A stretch of 64,000 nt of DNA from Nageia nagi (Eukaryota > Pinophyta), in NCBI GenBank assembly GCA_050084985.1, contig JBITNC010000002.1, positions 35,278,001-35,342,000 of the forward strand. Reading direction: 5' to 3'. Each line of letters starts with the position of its first letter. Positions within the stretch are counted from its first letter, which is position 1. The translations under genes were made by a program, and so were the position numbers. The notes beneath the pieces were generated by a model, which had not been told where the DNA came from, made no database searches, and was given only the letters and a program-made list of their open reading frames with translations. Shown here piece after piece: positions 1 to 10,826 of this stretch.

Positions 1-1584
1 GGTGTCCTACTAAGGCAGTTGAAGGTAAAACTCCATATGAAGCATGGATAGGAAAGAAACCTAACCTCGCACACTTCAGGGTCTTCGGTTGTGATGCATT
101 TGCCTTTATTACCTTAGAGAAAAGAAAGAAGCTAGATAAATGATCAGAAAAATGCATCTTTGTGGGGTATGATAATCAGCATAGAGGTTACAGGCTCTAC
201 TCTTCATCCCATAAAATAGTCTTTATTTCTAGGGATGTCAAGTTCAATGAACTTTCTGAGGATACGACCTCTCATGCTGAGGTGTCTGATACCGATGATT
301 CTTCGCCTGCACCTAACTGGTTGGATGATCATGTAGAGAAGTCACCATAAGAGCAAAATTCTCCAGCACAGAGAATTACAAGGAGTATGATCTTGAATAA
401 CTCTTTATTTGCCAAAATTGATAATACACATGAGCCATCAACCTTCAAAGAAGCTTCCAAGCAAGAGTGTTGGATGGAAGCTATGAAAGTTGAGTATGAG
501 GTGCTCATGAAAAATAAAACTTGGGATTTGGTTCCTTATCCTAATGCGAAAAATGTGATTGGCAATAAATGGATATACAAAGTCAAGTACAATTCTGATG
601 AAAAAATTGAAAAATACAAGGCAAGGTTAGTAGCCAAAGGATTCACTCAGAAATATGGTATTGATTATGAGGAAACCTTTGCTCCTGTGGCCAAGATGCC
701 TACTGTCAGAATAATCCTTGCTCTTTCTGCAGCTCAAGGATGGAAAGCTTTTCAACTTGATGTCAAAAGTGCATTTCTCAATGGTGACTTAGATGTTGAA
801 ATCTACATGAATCAACCAGAAGGATTTATTCCAGAAGGAAAAGAGGTCTCTTGTGTGTAAGCTAAAGAAGTCTTTGTATGGACTTAAGCAAGCACCTAGA
901 GCATGGTACAAGAAAATTTCAGGATTCTTTGCAGATATTGGTTTTTCCAAATGCTTCTCAGATTCAGATCTATATGTACTCAATCAAGGAAAAGACGTGG
1001 TCATAATTCTCCTTTATGTGGATGATCTTCTCATAACAGGCAATAATATTGAAATCATCCAAGAGTGCATCTCCAAACTCAAGGCAACATTTGAAATGAT
1101 TGATCTAGGTCTATTGCATTACTATCTTGGGATGCAAGTATACCAACACAAAGATTGTACTTATCTTAGTCAATCTAAGTATATATCAGACATCTTGCAA
1201 AAGTTTGGAATGAAGGAGTGTAAATATGCTGCAATACCTATTTCTCCTGGAATCGTTGTATCACTGAGCTCAGATTCTCAATTGGCTGATGCTACAGCTT
1301 ATAGACAATTGATTGGTAGTCTTCTGTATCTGACTATCTCTCATCCTGATATTGCCTTTGCAGTGAATCTGATGGCACGATTCATGCAAAAACCATATGT
1401 TGAACACCTCAATGCTGTTAAGCAAATCTTGAGGTATGTTGCAGGGACAAAGGAACTTGCTCTTAAGTATTCCAAAGTGCCCTCGATTGTTCTCTCAGGG
1501 TTCTCAGATTCTGATTATGGGGGAGATAGAGATGACAGAAAATCAATCTCTGCATATGTGTTTAGAAGTTTAAACTTTTGTTAG
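1..1584 (+). pseudogene. copia pol remnant: integrase C-term, RT, truncated RNase H
   Basis: Translation gives the end of the integrase and its linker (key piece KCIFVGYD), then an RT with [40 protein letters not shown] and the catalytic YVDD at 1015-1026, then the start of RNase H (SDSDYGGDRDDRKS). The reading frame is broken by TGA at 141-143, TAA at 348-350 and a one-base insertion near 850 just before [14 protein letters not shown]. RNase H stops at about 1566 and runs straight into 3' UTR sequence. Compared with copy C this removes roughly 430 bp covering the rest of RNase H. The element could not make its own enzymes. Confidence 0.95.
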
Positions 1585-1620
1585 TGATGACAACTTCACC
1601 TCTAAGAGGCCTTTTTGATT

Positions 1621-1925
1621 GTACATTCTAGACCTCTGTGGTAAGTTTGCTCTGCGTGACAAACTTGTTGTACAATTGTTGTTATAGAGTGTTGATTATT
1701 TTATACCTCAGTGGTAAGTTTGCTCTGCGTGACAAACTTGTACATTTTATACCTCCATGGTGAGTTTGCTCTGCATGAGAAACTTATTGTACAAATTTTG
1801 AGCATATAATTAATATACCTCCGTGGTAAGTTCGCTCTGCGTGAGGAACTTGTTGTACATTCTATACCTCCGTGGTGAGTTTGCTCTGCGTGAGAAACTC
1901 GTTGTACAATTTTTATGCTCTATTT
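1621..1925 (+). repeat. tandem array in copia D 3' UTR
   Basis: About five imperfect units of roughly 45-70 bp occur here. Each begins near ACCTCCGTGGTAAGTTTG and continues with GCTCTGCGTGAGAAACTTG, then a variable AT-rich spacer. One related unit occurs at the same place in copy C (about 44850). The array lies between the pol remnant and the polypurine tract. Confidence 0.85.
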
Positions 1926-2385
1926 ACAATCAACACATGTCTATATACAACAGGTGACTATGAGTGATGGCTTGGCATCTCTATGATGGCTTATAGTGCA
2001 CCATTGATTAGTTATTTATAAGATGGCATTATTTGATTCTCTTATTTGAATATATGATGCATCTAACTGATTTTGTTCATGAGTTGCTTGTAGCATGCAG
2101 GATCTTCTTCAGAAATGCAGGTTACTCACCTTGTGAAAGCAAGCTCATGGAGACTCACATGTCAGCTTAAAGTTGATCGACTGCTATGTACAGTGAAATC
2201 AGTTGTGGTTAATGATTGTATTGTAAACCATTTTTTGTCAAATGGTAATGTAGTGAGTCTCATACTAGTTCTCAAAAAGATTCTCAAATATGTAAAAGTT
2301 CTCATCTCCACTTGTATCTCTATGGAGGAGAACTCTCTCTTACTCTCTCTCTCTTCTCTCTTCTACGCTCTATCCCAATATTGCA

Positions 2386-2396
2386 TTAAGGGGGAG
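2386..2396 (+). promoter_or_regulatory. polypurine tract of copia D
   Basis: The purine run AAGGGGGAG lies directly before the TGTT that opens the LTR. This is the usual plus-strand primer site of copia elements and fixes the LTR start. Confidence 0.85.
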
Positions 2397-2893
2397 TGTT
2401 AGAATTTGTAATGAAATATTGTGAATATCTAAACTCCTTGTAAATTCAATTAATCACTTAAGGGATGTAGATACCTTAAGAGATTAATTGAATTCTTTAA
2501 TATGTAGACTTTGACTTTACCAAAGTGGTTAGTTGGTAGGTTGAAGTTAGGTGATACATTTAATGTAACTCTAACCTTACCCTTGGATTAAAGGAAGGTT
2601 AGGGAGGTGCTCTCAAGCTATAAATAGAGGGCCTCTCCTCTTGTAAACATATCTAAGTTTTGGAGTAAGTTTACTCTACTTGGTTGTGTAGGAGAGAGCA
2701 AGAGAATAGTTGTAAGAGAGACATAGATTGAGAATAGAGAACTAGTTGTGGATGTACTCCCAAGGAGGGAGGAACCACATTATATTGGTGTCATATTGTG
2801 TGAATGATGTTCTTAGAATTATAGATGATGAATGATTTAGCTTCCTAGTCTAAGGTCCTAGAGGATTTGTTTAGATATAGTTCAAATCCTTCA
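2397..2893 (+). repeat. 3' LTR of copia D
   Basis: The repeat starts TGTTAGAATT after the polypurine tract and ends near AATCCTTCA, giving a 497-bp TG...CA LTR. That is close to the 487-500 bp LTRs of copies C and B. A TATA-like CTATAAATAGAGG at about 2620 sits where a promoter is expected. The LTR body differs strongly from copies B and C apart from the ends, the TATA region and the GGAGGAACCAC block. Confidence 0.8.
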
Positions 2894-3079
2894 TTAATGA
2901 CATGCATATACCTCATTTGCATCCATCCTCATGTCATTAGGAATTAATGGTGGTATAATCCCATCCTCATCTGAATCAGTTGACACATCCTCCCTCCCTG
3001 GGTGATGAAATGGTGATAACTCCTCATCATCAAATGGTACATCACTCCTCTTACAACTCAACATAATGATAAAAGCCAA
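2894..3079 (-). CDS. short acidic ORF, unrecognised
   Basis: A 61-residue minus-strand reading frame has a run of charged residues (FDDEELSPFHHPGRED, then STDSDED). The composition is more protein-like than the surrounding AT-rich DNA. I do not recognise a family. It lies next to other decayed pieces on the plus strand and may be an exon of an old transposon protein. It may also be chance. Confidence 0.2.
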   Translation of the reverse strand: MAFIIMLSCKRSDVPFDDEELSPFHHPGREDVSTDSDEDGIIPPLIPNDMRMDANEVYACH

Positions 3080-3339
3080 TGATGATATTAATGAAATGAA
3101 GTCACTTTCCTACTATATAATTAAATCAATTTCTAAAGTTGATAAAAAGAGAGGAAAAAAAGCATCAATAATCTCTGAAGTTGATAAAATAATATTCGTA
3201 AGTATTAGTACTATTTTATTATCAATTTATTTTCTTTAATGCTACTTATTTCGTAAGCTAAATAATATATTGTATTTAATTTTTTTATAGATTGTAACAC
3301 TTAAGTAAGTGTTGAAACAGGCTAGTAAAATATTAAAAA

Positions 3340-4470
3340 AAAAAGAAATGGATAGGATGCAAGGTTTTGGGACCTCTCATGTAGCTAATCGCAGCCGACT
3401 TACCAACTCAATGCTGCCTCCAACCACTCCACATGGTAATATTTTTATATGACTTAAATTTTTAAAAATATTTTAATTATTATTATTATTCCATTTATTA
3501 TTCATTTTGTTTAATGAGTAATTAAAATTTTGGTAAATGTGATATGAGTGTTGAAATTGTAGAGTCAGTGAATCAAGACCCCTTACCTTCTTCACATCGA
3601 TCGATTCACTTGGAGTTGAGATAAGAGTGAAACTTGATGGTGAAGTAATTGAGGATGAAGCAGGTACATAAAATCAATACATATAAATATATGTTTGTAA
3701 TATAATAATTTATCCTTATTTTTAAATATTTTACAAGGAAACTTTTTTATGACCATCTAAGCAAGTATGCATGCAATTTTTTTTGTGAAGACCTTAGATA
3801 TTGATTGGAAATAACAAGATGAAAATAGTACTTTTTTTATATATTATTATTAGTAATATTTTGAAAGAAAAAATTATTTTCTAAAAAATTTAAAACTAAT
3901 TTTTATAATTGTGTATTTTGTAGCTAAAAAAAATATTGTAAGTGCTCTCAAAAGAGATTTTGGAGATGGGTTTAATGTAGAGTTTGCACTAACCAAGGAA
4001 AGAAGAACCCTGAATTGTAGGAGAGACCATTTTAGGTGCATGATAAAGGCTCTTAATCCAATCTAGCATAATCATTACCATAGAAAGGCTAATTGTAATC
4101 CAAAAGTGTGGAAATAGTTAATGGAAAAAGTGAATGCAACTAAAGAGCATCATACAACGACACAAGACCCTTATAGCAGCAAAAAGCTTTGCAAGCATGT
4201 GGATTTTTCAAATCATTTTTTGTGGATATGCATCATACGGGTTCAACAGGAAAGCTAGGGTTGGATGCCAAGTTAATGAGTATACTAATTTAATAAATTC
4301 TTTAATATTTAAACTTTACATAATTAAACATTTATTACTTTTTTAAATTTTTTATAGTTATCCAGATATAACCACCTTCCAACAAAGGAGGAAAGAAAAT
4401 ATGTACTTAAAGAAGGTTTTGCAAATCTTGTTGAAAAGGTGGATGCTGAAATAGTAAGCAAGATGAAAAC
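3340..4470 (+). pseudogene. decayed multi-exon TE-type gene, possibly plant transposase_24-like
   Basis: Several short open stretches look like exons. One is at about 3349-3434 (MDRMQGFGTSHVANRS, followed by GTAAT). One is at about 3562-3663 (VSESRPLTFFTSIDSLGVEI, preceded by AG and followed by GTACA). A longer one at about 3924-4260 stays in one frame with only a few stops (KERRTLNCRRDHFRCM, later SSKKLCKHVDF). The pattern of basic, Trp- and Arg-containing segments recalls the plant En/Spm-associated transposase_24 family, but the match is weak. Function is not established. Confidence 0.3.
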
Positions 4471-4559
4471 CTTACATGCTTTAAATTAATTAATTATATT
4501 TAATTTTTAAATGTTAATATTTACATATTTTACTTAGTGTTCAAAATGTTGACTTAAGG

Positions 4560-4720
4560 ATTAAGGGTATGTAGTTTTACAAGGGTTCAGGGTTTATGGG
4601 GTTAGGGTTCAAGGGCTTAAGGGTTTTAGTATATAGAGTTTTAAGGGTTTAGGGGTTACGGTATATGGTTTTTAGGGTTTATGATTTTGAGAAAGATTTT
4701 CAGGATTAAGTTAGTAAAAA
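4560..4720 (+). repeat. degenerate telomere-like block 1 (G-rich strand)
   Basis: Many spaced copies of TTAGGG, TTTAGGG and GGGTTT occur, broken by mutations. Orientation is G-rich on the plus strand. Confidence 0.7.
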
Positions 4721-5039
4721 TTTAACTTATGTTAGGACTTAGGTTAAACTTAAGTTAATAAAAATTTGAATTAGTTTCTTAAAAATATCAATTAGGTTAG
4801 TAAAAAAGAACTAAAAAAATAATGAAAATCAATTGTAGAAAATTGTTTCCATCACCCTTTGATTAATGACATTAACTACCATGCCAAGAACCAAAAATAA
4901 AATATAAAATTCCCTCTCAGCTCAATTATCGATCATCCCATGCAGTAACAATATTGAAAATTATATGAGCTCATAATTATCATTAATTTTTAAATCATAG
5001 AATACATTGTACATGATTCCATATCTAAATATATATTTA

Positions 5040-5165
5040 TGTATGTACACTAACCCTAACCCTAAACACTTACCCCTAACCCTTACCACTAACACTAAAC
5101 TTAACCCTAACCCCTAAATTGTAACCATAATCCTAAAACTTTAACTCAAATCATAATTTTTACTT
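5040..5165 (-). repeat. degenerate telomere-like block 2 (C-rich strand)
   Basis: CCCTAA-type repeats (for example AACCCTAACCCTAAAC) occur in orientation opposite to block 1, with variant monomers such as CACTAA and CCATAA. Confidence 0.75.
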
Positions 5166-5199
5166 AGTAAAAAATTGACTTAGATTAGATTTATTAGGT

Positions 5200-5630
5200 T
5201 TAAAGGTTTAGGGTTTTACAGGTTTACAATTTAAGGTGTATGTTTTAGGGTTTTACAATTTAGGATTTTATAATTTTAGGGTGTTTAGGGTTTAACATTC
5301 AAAGTTTAGGGTTCAAGTCCAACTTAAGGATTTTAGGGTTTAATGTATAAGGTTTTAAGGGTTTAGGGGTTAGGGTATAAGATGTATGATTTTTTAGGAT
5401 TATAGTGGTTAGGGTTAGGGTTAGTGGTTAGTAGTTAGGGTTAGGGTTAGGATTAAGGTTAAGGTTAGAGGTTATAGTTAGGGTTAGACATGGTTAGTGG
5501 TTAGTAGATAGGGTTAGAGTTAATGGTTAGGGTTAGAGTTAGTAGTTAGGGTTAGTGGTTAGGGTCAGAGTTAGTGTTAGTAATAGTTAGGGTTAGGGTT
5601 AGACATGGTTAGTGATTAGTAGATAGTTAT
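5200..5630 (+). repeat. degenerate telomere-like block 3 (G-rich strand)
   Basis: This is the densest block. GTTAGG and GTTAGGGTTAGG runs alternate with GTTAGTG variants, mostly in a six-base TTAGGG register. The seven-base TTTAGGG usual for plants appears less often, mainly at the left side of the block. Confidence 0.8.
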
Positions 5631-5754
5631 TATTTTTTGGCATTACCTTTGCATTGCCCATAAAATTACAAATTTCAAATTACACATACACTCAAATTTG
5701 AAAATGAGACTCACTCTTCTTGAGGAATCAAATTCCTCTAGTATTGGCACCAAA

Positions 5755-6452
5755 TGTACATAATAAATAAAATGATCTATAATATAAAAAGAGCTAGATA
5801 TGTACACTATATCATATACAACAAATATACATGAAATACATGCACTTGATATGAAGTGTATGTACAATCCTCAAAAGCAAATAGCAATAAATATCTAGAG
5901 TATCAGGATTGGATTTATGATGAGTTGCATGAATCAACAACTCGACCACCAAAATATGGAACCCTCAATCTAGAAGATGCATGTCATTGACAATCTTGGA
6001 GAAGCACATCATTAACTACATTGAACATGATGAATTATGGAGCATACCAAAAATAGAAAGTTTCAAAAGCTCAAAGTATAACAATTTCTCATAATAGGTG
6101 ATGTTGAGAGACATCATTGCTTGATGAAGATAACGAAAGATAACCACCTATCAAAGATCTTCTCATATTAACGAGTTTTGATCTATGGAGGTCAACCTAT
6201 TCCACTCACATATATAGCCTATAATGACATAGAAAGGAGTGAAGGTCGACCTCTAGCAATAAATATAAACTTTGTTGCATTCAAGATATTTTAAAATATG
6301 AACCATGATAAATGATATAGCATTTAATATAACACATGGCATTGGATTATAATATCAAATTTATCTTGATATTTGTAATGATGCAATAAGTCATTTAGGG
6401 AGTCTAAATATGATTTATTAAATAAATAATAAATCCTTTTTAGGTGTCTCCA
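5755..6452 (-). mobile_element. isolated Gypsy-type LTR with a stub of 5' UTR
   Basis: This roughly 700-bp segment is a third, more diverged copy of the LTR that flanks the element at 8535-15020. It shares the ACATAATAAATAAA start, the ATACATG...CACTTGATATGAAGTGTATG core and the AATAAATAATAAATC end. Read on the minus strand, the LTR end is followed by a TTTGGTGCC tract, which would be the primer-binding site, at about 5744-5754. About 110 bp of possible 5' UTR reach 5640. It is therefore the 5' LTR of a minus-strand element whose body is gone. Confidence 0.75.
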
Positions 6453-6909
6453 CCAAGTCCTACTCATTTGCCACTTATGTGCAAACCACTCTAGTCCCTT
6501 ACAATGTACTGTGGATTCCCATTACCCACCAAAAGAGAAGGAGATGTGCAAAATAATTAGTGTTTCAAAATAAGTAATGAGAATAATGATGATGGAAATC
6601 AACCAATCTAAAAGAAGAAAATGGTCAAGATAATATCGAGGAAGAGAGATAATTAGTGGATGTGAGTATCTGTACAAATGGGAGTGGGATTGGGGAGGAT
6701 CTAGATACATAATACCACATATCTTAGTGTATTTATGTCATTTATTCATATAAATATATGTATGTATCGCATCTATGATATTTCACCTTGGAATTAGGAG
6801 TACACGAGTTTAATCCCAAATGGGTATGATCACTTTGGCCTAAATGCAACATGAAATACTCATCCATCTTGTTGGAGGAATGAAATCCATTTGCTTTATT
6901 TCAATTCAA

Positions 6910-7110
6910 TATATCCCTTACCACTAACACTAACCTTAACCCTAACCCCTAAATCATAACCATAACCATAACCATAACCCTAAATATTCCTAACCCTAAC
7001 TCTTAACCCTTTACTCTAATTGCTTACCTTAAACCTAATTGTAATCCTCAAGCATTAAAACCTAACCCTTAAACCCCCTTAACCCTAACCCCTAAATTTG
7101 ACTTATGTTA
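6910..7110 (-). repeat. degenerate telomere-like block 4 (C-rich strand)
   Basis: Repeats of AACCCTAA, CCATAA and CCCTTAAC occur, C-rich on the plus strand. The block shares the phrase CCTTACCACTAACACTAA with block 2, so the two are probably copies of one degenerate sequence. Confidence 0.75.
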
Positions 7111-7379
7111 CACCTAGGTCGCTAAAACTTTAACATAGGTTAGACTTATTAGGTTATTAAAAATTTCACTTAGATTATATTTATTAGGTTACAAAAAATT
7201 CGAAGTAGGTTAGTAAAAATTAAACTTATATAATTTGATAATATTTGTTTCTTTTAATATACACTAATAACATAAAATATTTGATTTGCAATAGTTTCTA
7301 TGCTATTAATTTATTAGTTAATTATAATTTTATATTCATGAAATTATTTTTAATTAATGATTGTTTACTAATATTTATT

Positions 7380-7521
7380 TAGTTATCATTTAAAGGGTTC
7401 TTCTAGAGTGACTATTGATGAGGTGGTAGATGAGAAGGATGAAGAACACCATGGGAGCGAGCATGGATATGATAGTGATCGATATAGAGTAGGAGATAGT
7501 GAGGGTAGTGAGGGTTTCTAG
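7380..7521 (+). pseudogene. acidic open segment, possible terminal exon
   Basis: An open stretch with a strongly acidic tail (IDEVVDEKDEEHHGSEHG, then DSEGSEGF and stop) follows an AG. It may be the last exon of the decayed gene at 3.3-4.5 kb, separated from it by later insertions. I recognise no domain. Confidence 0.25.
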
Positions 7522-8534
7522 ATTAGATGATAGTACTAATGATAGTGATCATTGTATAATATTTTCATTACATATATTTTCATACATTTACAATGTCTAT
7601 ATATTATATTTTTAATGTGTTTACAACTTATGTTGAATTTTAAATTTTGCTTGCTTACATTAAATTTAATAATAATTAAATTTCAATTCAATTATATTTA
7701 TTTAATTCAATTAAATATAATCAATAAATTCACTATAATTAATTAATTCATTTAAAAATTCATTCAATTTAATATAAAAATTTTCAATTTCAACATTCCT
7801 AACACTATACTTGATATCAAAACTGATGTAATACCTAACAAAAAATCCAAATTTATTTTTTTAATATTTTTTCTGATGGTATACCTAACTGAACTATTGA
7901 TGGAAAATAGTGTTATGATGGCATGCCTGATGGTCTTCTTAACATATTTGATGTTATTTCTGATAGAAATTATGATAGTTTTTTGTTGATTTTATGATGA
8001 AATACTTTACAGTAGGTGCGATATTATCTAACGAAATCCCTAGCGAAAATGTTGATAGTAGTTCTAGCGAACACATTACTATCAACCATAACGTTAGGGG
8101 CTAAAATTTGCCTTTAAAAAAAAATACAAAGGGACCTGATGTTATTTTTGATGCCTGATCCCTATTGTCTAATAATGATATAATCACTATTATAAAGAAT
8201 CATTTATTGCACTTATGGAGCATTTGTGTGAGGATACCAATACTTTTTAGCTTCTCATATGTGAAATTATCATTACTTTTGAAACCATCCATCTTATCCT
8301 TCATATTCTAATGATAGAAAAGTTAGTCTATGTAAAGGATAATATGGCTATGATTGAAATGGATGATGAGGCTAAGTGGTTAATAGGGAGGTTTGATCAT
8401 ATTAGTAGCAAAATAAATGAGTATTTTTTACCAAGCTATTATTAGTAAAATCAAAAGTAGGTTTTATGTGAGGTTAATCATAGTATCTTACATTAATTGA
8501 TATCATATTATATTTTGATAAGAATCATGAAGTG
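7522..8534. other. no gene seen; AT-rich and degenerate repeats
   Basis: The first 270 bases are almost pure AT. Around 7860-8110 there are loosely repeated TGATGG/TGATAG words and CTAGCGAA/CTAACGAA pairs that look like a decayed DNA-transposon end. No terminal inverted repeat could be fixed. Confidence 0.4.
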
Positions 8535-9259
8535 TGTAGATGCTAAATTGTGTAAAATATGATATACATAATAAATAAATTAATCTATAATATAAGAAAA
8601 GATAGATATGTATACTATATTTGATACAATAAATATACATGAAAAGCATGCACTTGATATGAAGTGTATGTACAATCCTTGAAAGGTGATAGTAATGACT
8701 TTGGAGGATTGGGATTGGATTGGAGGTAATCTCGTGATGGATCTTTGCATGTATGAATCAATAGCCTCAACCACCAAAGTTTGAAACCCTCAATCTGGAA
8801 TACATACATCATTGATGGCCTGAGAGAAGCACAATGTTAACTATGTAGGATATGTCGAATTATGTTGTGTGCCAAAGATAAAAAATCTAAGAGCTTAGAG
8901 TATAACAATTCTCATAATAGATGGCATCTAGAGACACTGTTAAATTAGATAACCACCTATCAAAGTTCTTATCATATCGAAGAGTTTTGATCTGTGGAGA
9001 TCAACTTATTCCACTTATTTATATAGCCTACAAAGATAGAGAAAGGAGTGAAGGCGATATGTTGCAATAATATAATCATTGTTATATTAAAGATACTTTA
9101 AAATAAGACCCATGATATATGATATAGCATTTAATATAACACATGGCATTGCATAATAATATCATTTTATCTTAACATATGTAATATTGCATTTAAATCA
9201 TCTAAGAAGTTTAAATATGATTTAATAAATAAATAATAAATCATTTTTAAGCATCTACA
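8535..9259 (-). repeat. 3' LTR of the gag-only element
   Basis: The boundaries are TGTAGATGC at the left and GCATCTACA at the right, which mirror each other as LTR ends do. It pairs with 14258-15020, and differences are spread along the length, so the insertion is old. Confidence 0.9.
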
Positions 9260-9275
9260 TTTTGCCCCTCTTTGG
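9260..9275 (-). promoter_or_regulatory. polypurine tract of the gag-only element
   Basis: On the minus strand the sequence reads CCAAAGAGGGGCAAAA directly before the LTR start. This supports the minus orientation. Confidence 0.8.
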
Positions 9276-9732
9276 ATATGAAATGAAAAGCATTTAATTA
9301 CATAATCCAAAGAAGTCTAGAGAAGATAAGAAAATTTTCAATAGTAAAGTGGATTTCCCTTTTTTGATCGATATATTGAGTATGATATGTTTTTTGCCCC
9401 CTTTTTGGTCTTACATTTCCCCTTGCTCATGTTGCTTCGAGTAATCAAGCCAAAAATCAAAGTCCCTGTATGAGGAGAGCATCACTATGCAAATCCTACT
9501 CTCTCGGATAATACCTTTTTAAGAAAAAAACCAACATAATACCCACATAGATCACATCTCATTAAAGAATAATCAATTAAAATAACAAGAATTAAATAAA
9601 TATGATATCCATTGTGTCAATATGGCAAATGCGACTCATGGTTCTATGACATATAGACTATTATGATTGCAACTCATAGTCTATAAAAATCAAGCTGATG
9701 ACATCCTTTTTAATGCCCCAAGCTTGAAACAA

Positions 9733-10826
9733 CACTACTACATTTTAGCAATTTTGCATCATATAATGCATCATAAAATTACATTTTGACACCATGACGT
9801 AATATGTGTCATTATTTCGCATGTCTACGTTAATCTAGATAAAACTATTTTTTGACTCATTGCTTGACTCATTGAATGACACATTACTTGATGAATCGTA
9901 TGATGCATTATTTGATGCATTTTAGTGCATCAAGTGATACATGGAACAAGAAAAAGGTGGGGATCATGCACATAGATCATGGCATGATCTGCTATCAACC
10001 ATTGATGCATTCCCTTGATCAACGATGGAGTTTTAATGGTGGGTATGATACCATTGATGAGTAAATAAGGGAGCTTGCCCTTTATAAGGGCATTTTTAGG
10101 GATACATGGCTATATTTTTAGTGATACAAGTTTGCAAGAGTTGAAGATAAGTTGGAGTATGTAGATAGTAGTGTGTATATGCATTTTATGGTAAGAAAAA
10201 CTATGCATTGCATACTTCAACTACCCATGAATTTTGGTAGAGGAGGCCCTCAAAGTTTGGTGGATGCCCATGAAGTTTTTGACAGTATGCACATGGAATA
10301 TGATAATTTTGGGTTACCAAAGATACAACTTTCCTCAACAAACATTGAAATTATTTCACCAAATAAAATAAACACTAGCAATAGTCCAACCAAATGAATT
10401 CACCTTTCCCAACATCCTCAAAGCATATACCAAACTGAGAGATTTGTAAAAGGGTTTATACATACATCAAAGACTCTTTAAAATAAAATTTTTATTAAAT
10501 GTTATGGTTGTGAGTACCCTGTTAGACATATATGCAAAATATGGAAGTGTAGAGAAGAATGATGAATTGTTTGATAAGATGCAAATCCTCATCAAATGTG
10601 TTGACGTATTATTTGATGCATACATCATGTATAACGTGTCATGTATAGCATCAATTATTTGATGCTCATAACTCTATATATGATGCATTACCTGATGTAA
10701 TAAATGACACTTTGTTTGATAGTACCCTTAGCATCAATTGATGCATCAAGATTTCTACAATTTTTTTTTAAATAAGACTATGGATTGATGCATTTTATGA
10801 TGCAAAATTGCTAAAATGTAGTAGTG
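9733..10826. mobile_element. non-autonomous CACTA (En/Spm) transposon
   Basis: The left end begins CACTACTACATTTTAGCAAT and the right end is its inverse complement. The terminal inverted repeats match over about 41 bp with one mismatch. The element is flanked on both sides by CAA, the three-base target duplication typical of CACTA elements. Subterminal TGATGCA and TTTGCATCA words are repeated at both ends, as in this superfamily where the transposase binds. At 1094 bp it is too short for a transposase and none is seen. Its interior carries PPR-like coding sequence. Confidence 0.95.
10117..10600 (+). pseudogene. PPR-protein fragments captured inside the CACTA element
   Basis: From 10387 to about 10598 one frame reads as a plant PPR protein: NEFTFPNILKAYTKLRDL, a stop, then IHQRLFKIKF, VVSTLLDIYAKYGSVEKN and DELFDKM. 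The FTFPxxLKA, LxDxYAKxGSxE and ELFDKM words are hallmarks of the PLS-class PPR repeat. An earlier open stretch (10152-10397) contains SLVDAHEVFDSM, another PPR-like word, in a different frame. The fragment has a stop and frame breaks and is not a working gene. PPR proteins bind organellar RNA. Here the sequence is best read as a captured host-gene piece. Confidence 0.8.

Larger units (their letters stand above)
1..2893 (+). mobile_element. Ty1/copia element, copy D (5'-truncated by window edge)
   Basis: This is the 3' part of a copia LTR retrotransposon: integrase C-terminus, reverse transcriptase, part of RNase H, a 3' UTR tandem array, a polypurine tract and a complete 3' LTR. It belongs to the same family as copies A, B and C at 33-52 kb, as shown by near-identical RT motifs and a matching 3' UTR. 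Its LTR and 3' UTR array have diverged from theirs, so it is a different subfamily. The 5' end lies outside the window, so the target duplication cannot be checked. Confidence 0.95.

Noticed and set aside
4560-7110. True chromosome end
   Set aside because: Repeats are degenerate, alternate in orientation and are surrounded by transposons on both sides.
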